Positions 33,161 to 34,789 of a stretch of DNA of 34,789 nucleotides are shown here, piece after piece; position 1 is the stretch's first letter; each line of letters starts with the position of its first letter. This stretch comes from an uncultured Verrucomicrobiota bacterium (GTDB lineage: Bacteria > Verrucomicrobiota > Verrucomicrobiia > Limisphaerales > UBA9464): assembly GCA_903854475.1 (NCBI GenBank), contig CAINWP010000313.1:1-34789 (forward strand), read 5' to 3'. Position numbers and translations under genes: made by a program. The notes beneath the pieces are model-generated. The model saw nothing but the letters and a program-made list of their open reading frames with translations, ran no database searches and was not told the DNA's origin.

Positions 33161-33354
33161 TCACATTTTCGCTTTGGTTTATGAGGCTAAAACTGAGGAA
33201 AGGCTGGAAAAACCCTTTGTGATTTCCACCCGTCGTTTTCGAGTCGAAAGCCGGGGTGGTTCTTTTTGACCAGTCAGGTGAAAAAGGGCAGGGAGGCTGT
33301 GCAGAAACAGAAGTTGAATCCGTCACACCCCGTGATGGAGCGATCGGTCTTTGC
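33161..33354. other. Upstream region of glnK with structured elements
   Basis: About 190 nt between the sigma-54 element and the transporter stop. A two-tier inverted repeat lies at 33226-33259: outer stem CCACCC/GGGTGG, inner TTTCGA-G-TCGAAA. A smaller repeat (TCAC-N5-GTGA) lies at 33323-33335. These could be a terminator for the transporter transcript or binding sites for an activator; they do not match the NtrC consensus. Confidence 0.4.
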
Positions 33355-34789
33355 TCAAGGCTTGGGCGGCAACGACGGACCCAACAGCAAAACGGTGCCT
33401 ACGATAACAACCCAGCCGACGACATCGAGCCACAGCCCGTGGCGCATCATGGTCTTCAGAGGGATGCAGCCTGTTCCGTAGGCCATGGCATTGGGCGCAG
33501 TGGAAACCGGTAACAAGAAGCCCATGGAGCAGCCCAGGCAGGTGGCTAGGGCGGGCTTGAGGGGATCTATACCGGCAGCCTGCGAAACAGCGATGGCAAT
33601 GGGCACCACCATGGTGGCCGACGCGGTGTTGGTGGTGGTTTCACTGACGAGTATGCCAACCCCTGTGAATAGTAGGGTCAGGCCCACCACCGAATGACTT
33701 TGAAACAGCGCTGCCAAGCCGGAACCAATCCAGTGGGCCAGGCCGGTGGAAAACATTAATTCGCCCAGACACATGCCTCCGGCGAAGAGCAGGATTGTTC
33801 CCCAATCAATGGCTGCGGCGTCCCGCCACTCCAGGGTGAAGGAATCTCGTTGAGAACTGGTGGGCAGGAAGAACATCGCTGAAGCCGCCAAAAGGCCGAT
33901 GATGCTTTCTGGAGCGTGGGCACTGATCCATAAATAAGCAGGACTCGACGATCCTCGGTCATCCAGGGCCGCGATGAGTCCGGGCAAGATCCACAAGCCT
34001 ACTGCCCCCAGGAATACAGCCACCACATTCAATTGCCCGCGGGTCCAACTGCCCAGGCTGGCCCGTTCCGTCGCCAGCCAATCGCGGTTGGTGGACAGGG
34101 ATACGGTCGGAATCGGGCAATGTCGGCTGAACCGCCAAACCAGAAACCCTGTCAGAACGATGGCAATCGGAAGTCCCAGACCCATCCATTGGAAGAAGGT
34201 GATTTTGTAACCCAAGAGCCGCTCGATGGCTCCGATCCCGATAAGGTTGGGCGGGGTGCCGATGGGCGTGGCCAAGCCGCCGACGGAGGCCGCGAAGGCG
34301 GTGATGAGCATGAGCCCCGCAGCAAATGGCGTGGCTTGATAATTAGTCATTCCTTGGCGAGAGCCCAATTCGGCCAAAATCGACAGGCCGATGGGCAGCA
34401 TCATGGCCGTCGTGGCCGCGTTGGAGACCCACATGGAAATCACCGCCGTAATGCCTGCGAAGGCGGCGTACAGGCGGGTGGGGCTGGCTCCGACCCAGGG
34501 CATCGCCAGCAGCGTGAAGGCAAAACGTCGGTTGAGGCCGTGTTTGAGCATCGCTTCGCCCATCATGAAGCTGCCCATGAATAAGAAGATAACCGGGTCG
34601 GAGAAAGGCTTGAAGACCTCCCGTGCTGAGCCTAGCCCAGCCAGCACGCAGAGCGACGGTGCCAAGAGCGCCGTCGCCGCTAGAGGAATGGCTTCGGACA
34701 TCCAAAGTGTCAGTGCCATGCCGACGATCGCAAAGAGGTGTCGAGCCGGAACGGACAATCCTGGGAATGGAATAAACCACAGCACGACC
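33355..34789 (-). CDS. DASS/SLC13-family anion symporter (5' end outside window)
   Basis: About 478 codons are visible; the gene begins beyond the right edge, as the first helix is incomplete. It is a multi-pass inner-membrane carrier of the divalent anion:sodium symporter family, importing dicarboxylates, sulfate or related anions. Family segments: LTLWMSEAIPLAATALLAP, the first SNAATTAMMLPIG motif (SNT-type), GGLATPIGTPPNLIGIG, WGTILLFAGGMCLGE, the second motif ETTTNTASATMVVPIA (NT-type) and GFLLPVSTAPNAMAYG. Both Na+/substrate hairpin motifs are present, so it should be functional. The substrate cannot be assigned from the sequence. It lies upstream of glnK on the same strand, but the spacer makes co-transcription unlikely. 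Confidence 0.9.
   Translation of the reverse strand, partial: VVLWFIPFPGLSVPARHLFAIVGMALTLWMSEAIPLAATALLAPSLCVLAGLGSAREVFKPFSDPVIFLFMGSFMMGEAMLKHGLNRRFAFTLLAMPWVGASPTRLYAAFAGITAVISMWVSNAATTAMMLPIGLSILAELGSRQGMTNYQATPFAAGLMLITAFAASVGGLATPIGTPPNLIGIGAIERLLGYKITFFQWMGLGLPIAIVLTGFLVWRFSRHCPIPTVSLSTNRDWLATERASLGSWTRGQLNVVAVFLGAVGLWILPGLIAALDDRGSSSPAYLWISAHAPESIIGLLAASAMFFLPTSSQRDSFTLEWRDAAAIDWGTILLFAGGMCLGELMFSTGLAHWIGSGLAALFQSHSVVGLTLLFTGVGILVSETTTNTASATMVVPIAIAVSQAAGIDPLKPALATCLGCSMGFLLPVSTAPNAMAYGTGCIPLKTMMRHGLWLDVVGWVVIVGTVLLLGPSLPPKP

Overview
The window is 34.8 kb of roughly 60% GC DNA that reads as a chromosomal segment of a Verrucomicrobiota bacterium. This placement is inferred from gene content, because no rRNA or marker tree is available. 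The pointers are a DUF1800/DUF1501 pair, prepilin-like proteins with long C-terminal domains, a TPR/FG-GAP/UnbV-type anchored protein, an ECF sigma/FecR pair tied to a c-type cytochrome, ankyrin proteins, and a eukaryote-type glutamine synthetase II. I see no tRNA, rRNA, CRISPR array, integrase, transposase or phage gene.

Layout: 1-9.2 kb, minus strand, holds the 5' part of a phosphohexomutase gene preceded by a secretome block: a 1270-residue gingipain-fold-like protein, a DUF1800 protein carrying a jelly-roll-like insertion, and a Tat-exported DUF1501 protein. A 0.5 kb spacer with palindromic repeats follows. 9.7-12.9 kb, plus strand, encodes an exported FKBP isomerase, a flavin-dependent-halogenase-like enzyme, a MoaD/ThiS sulfur carrier and a NIL-domain protein. 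13.0-17.2 kb, minus strand, has the TPR/FG-GAP protein and dapF; panC diverges from dapF.

18.3-24.1 kb, minus strand, is a coupled cluster: a beta-propeller/di-heme cytochrome/ankyrin fusion broken by a one-base frameshift, then an ECF sigma factor and a FecR-type regulator with ATGA overlaps, then an ankyrin lipoprotein whose C-terminal tail resembles that of the fusion protein. A prepilin-like gene lies upstream. 25-28.2 kb carries trxA with an Ala/Pro-rich tail-anchored protein, an SDR-type sugar-nucleotide epimerase and a second prepilin-like gene.

28.4-33.2 kb is a nitrogen-assimilation region: glutamine synthetase II, and a PII protein with an ammonium channel (glnK-amtB). Both units have a sigma-54 type -24/-12 element at the right place. 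Between them, on the opposite strand, sits a translationally coupled pair of a 135-residue kinase-like protein and a PP2C phosphatase. The window ends inside a DASS/SLC13 transporter gene.

The most interesting items are the minimal kinase/phosphatase pair, the frameshifted cytochrome-ankyrin fusion with its sigma/FecR/ankyrin partners, the matched sigma-54 promoters, the gingipain-like protein without an evident catalytic Cys, and the halogenase-like flavoenzyme.
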